Shown: piece by piece, positions 50,383 through 58,438 of the stretch | How the letters are laid out: each line of letters opens with the position of its first letter | Position numbering within the stretch: the first letter of the stretch is position 1 | Source: Gemmata sp051859125 | Lineage (GTDB): Bacteria > Planctomycetota > Planctomycetia > Gemmatales > Gemmataceae | DNA length: 64,000 nt | NCBI RefSeq assembly: GCF_051859125.1 | Contig: NZ_JBHYGG010000190.1 | Span: forward strand, 1-64,000 | Direction of reading: 5' to 3' | The notes under the pieces: generated by a model | Seen by the model: only the letters and a program-made list of their open reading frames with translations | What the model was told of the DNA's origin: nothing | Database searches by the model: none | Position numbers and translations under genes: made by a program

Positions 50383-50802
50383 ATGGGCGGCGTCAACCCG
50401 TACATCCGCAAGGTGCCCCTCAACCGGCCCGACAAGCCGTTCACGGTCACGTTCGTCGACGAGGAGACCGGCTCCTCGAAGACCTACGTGATGGACCCGG
50501 CCGCGTTCCCCTACGGGCACATCGGGCTCGACGGCTCGCTGCTCGCCATCGCCGAGGAGGCCGGCGTCGAGATCAACCACTCGTGCGGCGGCGTGTGCGC
50601 GTGCTCGACCTGCCACGTTTACGTTCGCGACGGGGCGAAGGCGTGCTCGCCGGCGAGCGAGGACGAGGAGGACGAACTCGACCAGGCCCCGGCCGTCACC
50701 CCCGAGTCGCGGCTCAGTTGCCAGTGCGTCCCGGACGGCTCGGCCGACGTCGTGGTCGTGGTCCCGAAGTGGAACCGGAACCTCGTCAAGGAGGGCCACT
50801 GA
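50383..50802 (+). CDS. Adrenodoxin-type 2Fe-2S ferredoxin
   Basis: Encodes 139 residues. Cluster ligands fit C-x5-C-x2-C with a fourth Cys 36 residues later: Cys68, Cys74, Cys77 and Cys113, as in E. coli Fdx. The surrounding INHSCGGVCACSTCHVYV run is typical. Additional Cys72, Cys88 and Cys115 are not needed for the cluster. The N-terminal 20 residues (GGVNPYIRKVPLNRPDKPF) extend beyond the usual family start. It may donate electrons in iron-sulfur cluster assembly or to a cytochrome P450; no Isc genes are near. ATG start at 50383. Confidence 0.88.
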   Translation: MGGVNPYIRKVPLNRPDKPFTVTFVDEETGSSKTYVMDPAAFPYGHIGLDGSLLAIAEEAGVEINHSCGGVCACSTCHVYVRDGAKACSPASEDEEDELDQAPAVTPESRLSCQCVPDGSADVVVVVPKWNRNLVKEGH

Positions 50803-50984
50803 CCGGCCCCCGGGCGCCGCGGCCGCGGGCCGTGCGGGGGCTGGACAAGCGGGGGAAACTGTTCCGCCGGGGCCGCCGCGCCGGGCCGTGAAAGCCGGCG
50901 CAACTCTCTGGCACGGCCGTTGCCAACGGCGTATCATCCAGAAACGTTCCCCTCTCAGGCTCCCTCCCGTCCCGAGGATCTGTC

Positions 50985-52193
50985 ATGCGACGCTGGCTGG
51001 CGGCCCCCCTCCTCTTCGGCGCGATCGCCGCACTGGCCCTCACGACCGAGCCCCCGCGGGCCCTGGCCCAGGTGGCCGCCCCGGTCGAAGAGACGTTCCT
51101 CACCCCGGACGGGGTCCAGCTCCGTGCCCTGTTCACGAAGTCGGAAAAGACCCCGGGCACGGACCCGGTCGTGATCCTCTTGTACCCCCCGGGGAAGGAC
51201 AACACGATGGCCAAGGGCGACTGGAAGGGGCTGGCCGCGCGGCTGGCCAAGGAGGGGTACAACGTGCTCCAGTTCGACTGGCGGGGCCACGGGAAGAGCA
51301 CCGAGATCAAGGACCCCGAGCGGTTCTGGAACATCCCGGGGCCGGGCGCCCAGTTCGCGCCGAACCCGTTCAGCGGCCCGTGGCACACCGCCAAGTACAT
51401 CAAGGGGGCCCCGGTCGCCGGGACCAAGAAGATCAAGAACACCCTCACGTTCGCCGACTTCAACAACCCCGTCGGGTACGCCCCGACGTACCTGCTCGAC
51501 CTGGCCGCGGCCCGGCACCACCTGGACACGAAGAACGACGCGGGCGACCTGAACACCAGCTCGGTCTACCTGATCGGGTCCGACATCGCCGCGACCCTGG
51601 GGCTCGCGTGGATGACGACCGAGTGGAACCGGCCCGCGTTCGCCCCGACCCCGAACCAGCTCGCGTTCCCGGGCATCGGCGGGTTCCCGACGTACCGCTA
51701 CGTCCCGCAGCCGCTCGCCGGCGGCCTGCCGAACGAACTCGGCGGCGGCGACATCTCCGGCGCGATCTGGCTGTCCCCGGCCCGCCCGACCTCGGTGCCC
51801 GAGGTGCTGGTCAAGAACTGGGTCAAGCTCACGCCCAAGCTCCGGGACAACAACCCGATGCTGAGCCTGTACGCCACGAAGGACGACAAGGGGAAGAGCG
51901 GGGCCAACTTCATCACCGACGAGGTGCTGGTCGCCGTGCCCCCGGCCGGGTCCCCGCTCGGGAAGCTGGAGCAGACCCAGAAGTTCGAGGTGAAGGGCGG
52001 CGGGGCGCTCAGCGGCGTGGCCCTGCTCGGCGCGAACGCCGGCACCGAGGACACGATCGTGAAGTACCTGGAGGCGATCCAGAAGAACCGCGCCAAGCTG
52101 ATCCGCAAGAACCGCGGGTTCACCGCCCCGTGGTCGATCCAGCTCGCGCAGGACAACAGCCTCTCGCCCAACGGGTTCGGGTTCCGGCCGTGA
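50985..52193 (+). CDS. Secreted alpha/beta hydrolase-like protein with atypical nucleophile position
   Basis: Encodes 402 residues. A signal peptide (MRRWLAAPLLFGAIAALALT) is followed by a hydrolase-like start (VVILLYPPGKDN) and LQFDWRGHGKSTE, which align with the HGxxG and DxRGxG blocks. At the nucleophile elbow, where GxSxG is expected, the sequence is YLIGSDIAATLGLA, with Asp instead of Ser. After about residue 180 a large insert carries the substrate part. It could use an Asp nucleophile as in haloalkane dehalogenases, or be inactive. A His acid partner is not obvious. It ends 38 bases before a strong terminator. Confidence 0.6.
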   Translation: MRRWLAAPLLFGAIAALALTTEPPRALAQVAAPVEETFLTPDGVQLRALFTKSEKTPGTDPVVILLYPPGKDNTMAKGDWKGLAARLAKEGYNVLQFDWRGHGKSTEIKDPERFWNIPGPGAQFAPNPFSGPWHTAKYIKGAPVAGTKKIKNTLTFADFNNPVGYAPTYLLDLAAARHHLDTKNDAGDLNTSSVYLIGSDIAATLGLAWMTTEWNRPAFAPTPNQLAFPGIGGFPTYRYVPQPLAGGLPNELGGGDISGAIWLSPARPTSVPEVLVKNWVKLTPKLRDNNPMLSLYATKDDKGKSGANFITDEVLVAVPPAGSPLGKLEQTQKFEVKGGGALSGVALLGANAGTEDTIVKYLEAIQKNRAKLIRKNRGFTAPWSIQLAQDNSLSPNGFGFRP

Positions 52194-52197
52194 TCTT

Positions 52198-52395
52198 GGA
52201 GTGCGGAGCGCGGAGTTCGGAGTGAAGCAAACGGCCGCGGGTGAACCCCGCGGCCGTTTCGTTGAGCACGGGGCTGGCGGTTCAGGCGGGCTGGTGTGCG
52301 GTTCAGGTAAGGAGTAACCACACGAACCTCGACCCGATCGCCTGCCCCTTTCGTCCCCGCCATTGATTCCGCGTTCCGAATTCCGCACTCCGCAC
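52198..52395. repeat. Convergent-gene palindrome enclosing a terminator
   Basis: The outer arms are ggagtgcggagcgcggagtt (52198-52221) and ttccgcgttccgaattccgc (52367-52395), which pair imperfectly. The terminator at 52231-52257 lies between them. The flanking genes converge. Confidence 0.7.
52231..52262. terminator. Strong two-way rho-independent terminator
   Basis: The stem ACGGCCGCGGG/CCCGCGGCCGT (52231-52257, loop about four bases) is followed on the plus strand by TTCGTT and on the minus strand by TTTGCTT. It would end the alpha/beta hydrolase gene and, from the other side, hisI. Confidence 0.82.
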
Positions 52396-52406
52396 TTCCC
52401 GACGGG

Positions 52407-52778
52407 TCAGCGGCCGTACACCTTCTTCGGGTCGAACACCCGCTCGCCGACGGCGGTCAGCTCGCCGGCGTCGAGCTTGCGGAAGAAGCAGCTCTTGTAC
52501 CCCTCGTGGCACGCGGCCCCGCCGACCTGCTTCACCTTCAGCAGCACCGCGTCGGCGTCGCAGTCGACGTACACGCCGACCACCTCCTGCACGTTCCCGC
52601 TCTCCTCGCCCTTGCGCCACAGCCTGTTCCGGCTCCGGCTGAAGTACACGGCCCGGTTGGTGCGCACGGTCTCCTCGAACGCCTCGCGGTTCATCCACGC
52701 GAGCATCAGCACCTCGCCGGTGTCCGCGTCCTGGGCGACCGCGGTGACGAGCCCGCCGGCCTTGTCGAAGTCTAGCAT
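52407..52778 (-). CDS. hisI: Phosphoribosyl-AMP cyclohydrolase
   Basis: Encodes 123 residues of HisI, the third step of histidine synthesis: opening of the adenine ring of phosphoribosyl-AMP. Zinc/magnesium motifs are present: Asp72, Asp74, Asp76 with Cys73 in VYVDCDADAVLLKV, and Cys90-His91 with Cys97 in GGAACHEGYKSC. The Trp-rich N-terminal LMLAWMNREA is typical. It is a single-domain HisI, without fused HisE. ATG at 52778. It is transcribed downstream of apt and the membrane-protein gene, possibly as one unit. Confidence 0.95.
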   Translation of the reverse strand: MLDFDKAGGLVTAVAQDADTGEVLMLAWMNREAFEETVRTNRAVYFSRSRNRLWRKGEESGNVQEVVGVYVDCDADAVLLKVKQVGGAACHEGYKSCFFRKLDAGELTAVGERVFDPKKVYGR

Positions 52779-52817
52779 CGTCGGTGTGTGGGTTGGGGGT
52801 CGGTGGTTGGGGGCGGG

Positions 52818-53378
52818 TCACCGGAGGTACTGCGCGTCGGGGTCCGCGGGCGGCAGCCGCCGGGCCGCGAACGCGGCCTTCACGTCGGGGCGGACCAGAA
52901 CGACCAGCGCCCAGATGCCGAACGGCATGTTCGTACACAGGCACCCGGAGAACCCCGGGACGATGGCGACGACCGCGGCGATGACGCACACGGTGTAGGC
53001 CGACAGCCCCCGCATCAGGACCGCCCCTGCGAACACGAACACGTTCAGCGCGGCCGGGACCGCGAGCTGGATCGCGTTCTGCCGGACGTAGGCCTCGCGG
53101 TTCGCGTTGATCGCGTTCTCCAGCTCCTCGATCTGCTTCTCCTGCTCGGCCTTCTGCGGGCTCGGGGGCTGTTGCGCGAGCAGGTCGCGGACGACCCGCG
53201 GGATCATGTCCGGCTGGAACACCATCGGGACCGACAGGGCCGCCGTAATGGCGAGGCCCAGGACCGCGTTGAGGATCAGGAACACGGCCGGCGCGGCGAC
53301 CGCGGACCGGGCCGCGGCCAGTTCCTGCGCGGAGGGCGGGCGGGGGGAGTCGTAGCCGCCGTCGGGGTAGCCGGACAT
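52818..53378 (-). CDS. Membrane protein of unknown function
   Basis: Encodes 186 residues. Three or four hydrophobic segments are visible: VFLILNAVLGLAITAALSVP (about residues 32-51), NAIQLAVPAALNVFVFAGAV, YTVCVIAAVVAIVPGF and MPFGIWALVVLV. A charged helix with coiled-coil character (QKAEQEKQIEELENAINAN) lies between the first two. The pattern matches small planctomycete proteins of unknown function. ATG at 53378, ten bases after apt's stop, so translation with apt may be coupled. Confidence 0.6.
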   Translation of the reverse strand: MSGYPDGGYDSPRPPSAQELAAARSAVAAPAVFLILNAVLGLAITAALSVPMVFQPDMIPRVVRDLLAQQPPSPQKAEQEKQIEELENAINANREAYVRQNAIQLAVPAALNVFVFAGAVLMRGLSAYTVCVIAAVVAIVPGFSGCLCTNMPFGIWALVVLVRPDVKAAFAARRLPPADPDAQYLR

Positions 53379-53388
53379 CGGTGTCTCG

Positions 53389-53901
53389 TCAGTAGGTGAG
53401 CAGGCTGAAGCAGTCCCGGCCCCGGAGCGGGGCCCGGCCGTTGAGGAACGACAACTCGATCAGGAACGCGCACCCGACGACCACGCCGCCGGCCCGCTCG
53501 ACCAGCTCGCACGCCGCGGCCATCGTGCCCCCGGTGGCGAGGACGTCGTCCACCATCAGCACCCGCGCCCCGGGCCGGACCGCGTCCTCGTGGACGTGCA
53601 ACTCGGCCGACCCGTACTCCAGGTCGTACTTGTGGCTCCGGGTCTTGTACGGGAGCTTGCCCGGCTTGCGGAGCGGGACCAGCCCCTTGCGGAGCTCGAG
53701 CGCCATCGGCGCGGCGAACAGGAACCCCCGGGCCTCGGCCGCGGCGATCAGGTCGAGCCGCTCCGTGGCGTAGTGCCCGGCGAGCCGGGCGACCGAGTAC
53801 GCGAACGCGCCGGGGTCCAGCAGCAGCGGGGTGATGTCCTTGAACATCACCCCCGGCTTCGGGAAGTCCGGCACGTCGCGGATGTACGTCTTGAGGTCCA
53901 T
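53389..53901 (-). CDS. apt: Adenine phosphoribosyltransferase
   Basis: Encodes 170 residues. Apt converts adenine and PRPP to AMP. The PRPP loop VLMVDDVLATGGTMAAACE is conserved, and the N-terminal IRDVPDFPKPGVMFKDITPL and AAEARGFLFAAPMALELRKG match the family. Length is typical. ATG at 53901 starts the conserved N-terminus; a longer reading reaches into the palindrome at 53949. It heads a unit with the membrane protein and hisI. Confidence 0.95.
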   Translation of the reverse strand: MDLKTYIRDVPDFPKPGVMFKDITPLLLDPGAFAYSVARLAGHYATERLDLIAAAEARGFLFAAPMALELRKGLVPLRKPGKLPYKTRSHKYDLEYGSAELHVHEDAVRPGARVLMVDDVLATGGTMAAACELVERAGGVVVGCAFLIELSFLNGRAPLRGRDCFSLLTY

Positions 53902-53948
53902 TGGGCGGCTCCGGGGGCGGAGTTGTCTTACGGTCGAATCGCGTTCTT

Positions 53949-54023
53949 GGCGAGCGGGGGAGCGTGAGCCCCCCGAGGTCGGGAGCTCGGAAGACCTCGG
54001 GGGGCTCACGCCCCCCGCTCGCC
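53949..54023. repeat. Intergenic palindrome, ggcgagcggggg family (copy 4 of 4)
   Basis: Arms at 53949-53980 and 53993-54023 (ggcgagcgggggagcgtgag... against gacctcggggggctcacgcc...). The word gtgag/ctcac replaces gtcag/ctgac of copy 1 in both arms. It lies between tandem minus-strand genes. Confidence 0.9.
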
Positions 54024-55940
54024 TCACTTCAGCACCCGCACCGTCACCCGCGACGGGTGCTCCTTGTCGTGGTAGACGCGGTGCGTCTGCTTCTTGAAGG
54101 CGGCCTCGTCGCACGCGTAGATGTCGCAGAACGTCTGCGGGTTGCGGTCAACGAGCGGGAACCACGTCGATTGCACCTGCACCATGAGCCGGTGCCCCGA
54201 GCGGAAGCAGTGGAGCGTGTCGGGCATGGTGAACTTCACCTTCGTGACCTCGCCGGGCTTGAACGGCTCCGGCTTCTCGAACGAGTTGCGGTACTTCCCG
54301 CGGAACGGCTCGCCGCGAACGAGTTGCTGGTACCCGCCCATCTTCACCTCGGTCGGGTTCGGCTTCGGGTCCGGGAAGTCGTCGGGGTACACGTCGATGA
54401 GCTTCACGACCCAGTCGGCGTCGGTGCCCGTGGTGGAGACGTACAGCTCGACCTCGACCGGCCCCGCGACGGTCAGGTCGGTCTCCAGCACGGGCGTCTG
54501 GTACACGAGCACGTCGGGCCGCGACGCCGCGAACCGCTGGTCGGCCGTCATGTACTCCTGCGCCATGCCGATGACCGTCTTGCCGAGGAACGGCACCGGC
54601 TTCGCCGGGTCGGAGACGAACTCGTCGTACCCCGGATCGAAGACCCCGTTCGAGACGTTGACCGGGCTCGGGGCAAGGAGCTTCCCGCCTCCCAGAAACT
54701 TGTACGCGTTTGGATCCGCAGCCTTCGGCGGCCAGGCGTCGAACTTCCGCCAGACGTTCGTGCCGGTCTCGAACACCCACGCCTTGGGGAGCTTGCCGTC
54801 GCCCGTGCCCTTCAGGTGGAACTCGAAGAACGGGAACTCGATCTTCTCGCGGTAGAACTCGGCGGTCCTGGCGTGGAACGACACGTCGCCGAGCTTGTCG
54901 CCGTCCTGCCGGCTCCACCCGCCGTGGACCCACGGTCCCATGACGAGGTGGTTGTGCGCCGGCGGGTTGTGCGCCTCGGCGGCCTTGAACGTCTCGAGCG
55001 CGCCGAACAGGTTCTCGGCGTCGAACCACCCGCCGACCGTCAGCACCGCCGGCTTGACGTTCTTGACGTGCTGCCGCAGGTTCCGGGCCTTCCAGAAGGC
55101 GTCGTAGTTCGGGTGCTCGAACACCTCCTTCCAGAACGCGACGTCGCCCTTGAAGAACTTCGCGTCGGCGTTCCTGATCGGCCCGAGGTCGAGGAAGAAC
55201 TTGTACCCGTCGGGGGTGCCGTGCTCGAACGGCAGGTACGGGTACTTGGTCGTCGGCTCCGGCCGCGGCTTGCCGAACCGCGGCATGAAGTTGAACACGT
55301 GCGGGAGGAACAGGCACCCGTTGTGGTGCCAGTCGTCGCCGACGAACCAGTCCATGACCGGCGCTTGCGGGGATGAGGCCTTGAGCGCCGGGTGCGCGTC
55401 GACCATGCCGGCGACGGTGTAGAACCCCGGGTACGAGATGCCCGTCTGCCCGACGTTCCCGTTGTGCCCCTTCACGTTCTTGAGCAGCCACTCGATGGTG
55501 TCGAACGTGTCGCTGCTCTCGTCCGTCTCCCCGTCCTTCTTGTTCGGGTTGTGCGGCCGCACGTTGACGAACTCGCCGCCCGACATCCACCGCCCGCGGA
55601 CGTCCTGGGTCACGAAGATGTACCCGCTCTTGACGTACCGCTCGCCGGGGCGGAGCGTCTCGGGGTACTTGTCCACGCCGTAGGGGGCGCAACTGTACGG
55701 CGTGCGGGTCAGCATCATCGGGTACGTCTTCGAGTCGTCCTTCGGGACGAACACGCTGGTGAACAGCCGCACGCCGTCGCGCATGGGGACGCGGAACTCG
55801 TACTTCGTGTAGTTCGCCTTGATGTACCCGGCGAGTTCGGCGGCCGAGTCCGGCTTCGGGGCCGGGGGCAGAGTCTGCGCCAGGGTGAGTGCGGGGACGG
55901 GCGCGGCGAGCAGCGCCGCGAGCAGCAACCAGCGGGGCAT
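54024..55940 (-). CDS. CocE/NonD-type alpha/beta hydrolase, secreted
   Basis: Encodes 638 residues with signal peptide MPRWLLLAALLAAPVPALTL. The X-Pro dipeptidyl-peptidase/cocaine-esterase architecture is visible: MRDGVRLFTSVFVPKD, the nucleophile run TGISYPGFYT (Ser in GxSYxG), a helical cap, GWFDAENLFG, an HLVMGPWVHGGWSR histidine region and the C-terminal jelly-roll (GPVEVELYVSTTGTDADWVV, FRSGHRLMVQVQSTWFPLVD). It is expected to hydrolyse ester or Xaa-Pro peptide bonds. ATG at 55940 starts the signal peptide. Confidence 0.9.
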   Translation of the reverse strand: MPRWLLLAALLAAPVPALTLAQTLPPAPKPDSAAELAGYIKANYTKYEFRVPMRDGVRLFTSVFVPKDDSKTYPMMLTRTPYSCAPYGVDKYPETLRPGERYVKSGYIFVTQDVRGRWMSGGEFVNVRPHNPNKKDGETDESSDTFDTIEWLLKNVKGHNGNVGQTGISYPGFYTVAGMVDAHPALKASSPQAPVMDWFVGDDWHHNGCLFLPHVFNFMPRFGKPRPEPTTKYPYLPFEHGTPDGYKFFLDLGPIRNADAKFFKGDVAFWKEVFEHPNYDAFWKARNLRQHVKNVKPAVLTVGGWFDAENLFGALETFKAAEAHNPPAHNHLVMGPWVHGGWSRQDGDKLGDVSFHARTAEFYREKIEFPFFEFHLKGTGDGKLPKAWVFETGTNVWRKFDAWPPKAADPNAYKFLGGGKLLAPSPVNVSNGVFDPGYDEFVSDPAKPVPFLGKTVIGMAQEYMTADQRFAASRPDVLVYQTPVLETDLTVAGPVEVELYVSTTGTDADWVVKLIDVYPDDFPDPKPNPTEVKMGGYQQLVRGEPFRGKYRNSFEKPEPFKPGEVTKVKFTMPDTLHCFRSGHRLMVQVQSTWFPLVDRNPQTFCDIYACDEAAFKKQTHRVYHDKEHPSRVTVRVLK

Positions 55941-56064
55941 GACGGGACCTGGGGTGCGGACCACGGCGCGGAGAGGATGGTGTGAATTGTCGCCCGCGGG
56001 CCCGGGAACGCAAGCACGTTCCGGGGCCTCCGCGGGCGGCTCGACAGTAGCGGCTCACATCGAG

Positions 56065-56159
56065 CGGGAGTGTATCGGAATCGAACCGACTGGGGGCGTT
56101 GTTCACACCCCCCACAGGTTTTGAAGACCTGGGCCGGCACCAGCCGTGCGAACACTCCC
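56065..56159 (-). tRNA. selC: tRNA-Sec (selenocysteine, TCA anticodon)
   Basis: The minus strand folds into a selenocysteine tRNA of 95 bases. The acceptor stem has eight pairs (GGGAGTGT/ACACTCCC), the discriminator is G and the T stem has five pairs, giving the bacterial 8+5 arrangement. The anticodon loop is CTTCAAA (TCA anticodon), the same loop as in E. coli SelC, on stem CAGGT/ACCTG. The long variable arm is TGGGGGGTG...CGCCCCCA. The D stem is of the extended Sec type around GGCTGGTGCC. CCA is not encoded. It decodes UGA as selenocysteine together with SelA, SelB and SelD, none of which are in this window. Confidence 0.93.
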
Positions 56160-56167
56160 GGGCGCGG

Positions 56168-57094
56168 TCACTGCGGGGTGATGCTCTCGACGAGCCACTG
56201 GCCCGCGGTCGGCCCCTTCGCCAGCTTCAACAGGTAGGCCGCCTTCGCGCCGCCGGCCTTCGTCACCTCCACCTTGAACCCGTCCCCCGCCGGCGTCACC
56301 GACACCGCCTCGGCCCCGCCGCCGATCGCCGACAGCTTCAGTCCGAGTTGCGCCGGGCTGTGGTCGAACCCGTGCGCCTTGTCGCCGTCGAACGGCGGGG
56401 CCAGCGACGCCCGCAGTGCCGGCGTCAGCCCCGCGGCCACCGTCGCGGTCCGCTGCTCGGGCGACAGCGCGTCCCTGTCGCACATCGCCGCGGCGACCGC
56501 CGTGGCCGCGAACGCCTGGAGCAGCGGGTCGGCCCCGCCCGCGGCCGCCGGGCCGGTCGCGGGCACCGACGACAACGACAGCCAGTCGGCCCTCCACGCG
56601 CCGCCCTCGCGCACCATTCGGAGGAAGTACGCCCCCCCGGTGAAGTTGCCGCGGAACACGGCCACGTCGCCGGCCTGCGACGACTCGGACATCGGCCCCA
56701 TGCCGGTGAGCTTCGACCCGACCCGGCGGAGCCACGCCTCGGCCGCGTCGCCGCTGAACCCCTTCGCCTTGTCGCTCTCGAACTCGACCGGCAGGCCGAC
56801 GAGCTTCACGAACCCCGACGAGAGCTGGCCGGCCTTGGCGGTCCCGGCCCCGACCGCGGTGAGGAAGTCCACCGCGTCCTTACCGACGCCGGCCTTCGTG
56901 TCGACCCGCTCGGGGGCCTTCACCTCGGGGGCCGGGTTCGTGTTGGCGACCGGGTTCGGGGTCGTGCCGTCCTTCTTGTCCTTCTGCTCGGCCCTGTCGG
57001 TCCCGGGCTTCTTCTTGTTGCACGCGGGCAGCGCGAGGCACAGGCCGGCCGCCAGCGCGAGTGCGGCGAGCGGGCGGAACGATCGGGTGGTCAT
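56168..57094 (-). CDS. Lipoprotein of unknown function
   Basis: Encodes 308 residues. The lipobox LPAC (Cys24) follows a signal peptide beginning TTRSFRPLAALALAAGLCLA. After a Lys/Asn/Pro spacer come two similar halves: a first with GFVKLVGLPVEFESDKAKGF, LTGMGPMSESSQAGDVAVFR and YFLRMVREGGAWRADWLSLS, and a second with LGLKLSAIGGGAEAVSVTPA and YLLKLAKGPTAGQWLVESIT. This looks like a duplicated NTF2-like or DUF-type fold, but I do not recognise a family. The start ATG at 57094 opens the signal peptide. tRNA-Sec follows its stop by eight bases. Confidence 0.65.
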   Translation of the reverse strand: MTTRSFRPLAALALAAGLCLALPACNKKKPGTDRAEQKDKKDGTTPNPVANTNPAPEVKAPERVDTKAGVGKDAVDFLTAVGAGTAKAGQLSSGFVKLVGLPVEFESDKAKGFSGDAAEAWLRRVGSKLTGMGPMSESSQAGDVAVFRGNFTGGAYFLRMVREGGAWRADWLSLSSVPATGPAAAGGADPLLQAFAATAVAAAMCDRDALSPEQRTATVAAGLTPALRASLAPPFDGDKAHGFDHSPAQLGLKLSAIGGGAEAVSVTPAGDGFKVEVTKAGGAKAAYLLKLAKGPTAGQWLVESITPQ

Positions 57095-57241
57095 GGGTTC
57101 GGGCTCCGTCCGGAGTAGAGGGGTCAGGTGTTCGGGGGTGCGGCGGCCGGGGGCCGGCCGGGGAGAGTGACCGGGGCCGGGGACGCGACCGCGGCACCGA
57201 CTCGCCCGCGAACGCACCCCCGGCCCCGTGGCGGGTCTCGG

Positions 57242-58438
57242 TCACTTGCTCAGTTCGACGATCAGCTTGGCGGCGGCGGTCAGGTCGGTCGCGGTCTTGA
57301 GGGTCGGCAGGTCGGCGGCCGCGGCCTTCAGGATCTCCCGGGCCTTCTCGACCTCGTTGCCTTCCAACCGCACCACAACGGGGATCTTGAACCCGACCTC
57401 CTTGCCGGCCTTGACCAGCGCGTTGGCGATCGTCGCGCAACTCGCGATGCCGCCGAACACGTTGACCAGGATGCCCTTCACCTTGGGGTCCGACAGGATG
57501 ATGCGGAACGCCTCGATGGCGCCCTCGGCGGTCACGCCGCCGCCCACGTCGAGGAAGTTCGCCGGGTTGCCCCCGTGGTACTTCACGATGTCCATGGTGC
57601 CCATCGCGAGCCCGGCCCCGTTGACCAGGCACCCGATGTTGCCGTCGAGCTGGATGAAGTTCAGCGCCGCCCTGGCGGCCCGCACCTCGGCCGGGTTCTC
57701 CTCGCTCAGGTCGCGGAGCGCCTCGACGTCCTTGTGCCGGAACAGGGCGTTGTCGTCGAAGTCGATCTTCGCGTCGAGCACCACCACGTCGCCCGACTTG
57801 GTGACGGCCAGCGGGTTGATCTCGGCGAGGCTCGCGTCCTTGTCGAGGAACACCTTCGACAGCGCCATCATGATCTTCTCGGCCTTGCCGACCTGCTCGC
57901 CGGTGAACCCGAGGTCGTAGGCGACGCGGCGGGCCTGGAACGGGAGCAGCCCCGTTTCGGGCGAGATGGCGACCTTGAGGATCTTCTCGGGGTGGTGGTG
58001 CGCGACCTCCTCGATGTCCATGCCGCCCTCGGCGCTGGCCATGAGGATCGGCACGCCCGACGCCCGGTCGAGGACGACGGCGACGTAGAACTCCTTGGCC
58101 GGCTCGGCGTCGGCCTGGACGATCAGGGTCTTGATCGGCTGGCCCTCGGGGCCGGTCTGCTTGGTGACGAGCGGGTGGGCGAGCATCGCGGCGGCGACGG
58201 CCCGGGCCTTCTCCTTGGTGGGGCAGAACTTGACCCCGCCGAGCTTGTCGGCGTACCCCTTGAGCTGCCCGGCCCCGCGGCCCCCGGCGTGGACCTGCGC
58301 CTTGACCATCGCGCCGGTGCCGCCGAGCTGCTCGAACGCGGCCGCGGCCTCGTCGGGCGTGGTGGCGACGATGTGCCGCGGGACGGTCGCGCCCGCGGCG
58401 GCGAGCAGCTCCTTGGCCTGGTACTCGTGAATCTTCAT
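57242..58438 (-). CDS. sucC: Succinate-CoA ligase (ADP-forming) subunit beta
   Basis: Encodes 398 residues. SucC, with SucD, converts succinyl-CoA to succinate while making ATP in the TCA cycle. The ATP-grasp domain shows MKIHEYQAKELLAAAG at the start, VKAQVHAGGRGAGQLKGYAD, SAEGGMDIEEVAHHHPE and LAEINPLAVT (metal site). The C-terminal CoA-ligase part has NGAGLAMGTMDIVKYHGG, ANFLDVGGG and VNVFGGIASC. Length is the family norm. sucD is not downstream within the next gene, so the pair is split here. ATG at 58438; a longer reading runs into the composite palindrome. Confidence 0.94.
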   Translation of the reverse strand: MKIHEYQAKELLAAAGATVPRHIVATTPDEAAAAFEQLGGTGAMVKAQVHAGGRGAGQLKGYADKLGGVKFCPTKEKARAVAAAMLAHPLVTKQTGPEGQPIKTLIVQADAEPAKEFYVAVVLDRASGVPILMASAEGGMDIEEVAHHHPEKILKVAISPETGLLPFQARRVAYDLGFTGEQVGKAEKIMMALSKVFLDKDASLAEINPLAVTKSGDVVVLDAKIDFDDNALFRHKDVEALRDLSEENPAEVRAARAALNFIQLDGNIGCLVNGAGLAMGTMDIVKYHGGNPANFLDVGGGVTAEGAIEAFRIILSDPKVKGILVNVFGGIASCATIANALVKAGKEVGFKIPVVVRLEGNEVEKAREILKAAAADLPTLKTATDLTAAAKLIVELSK

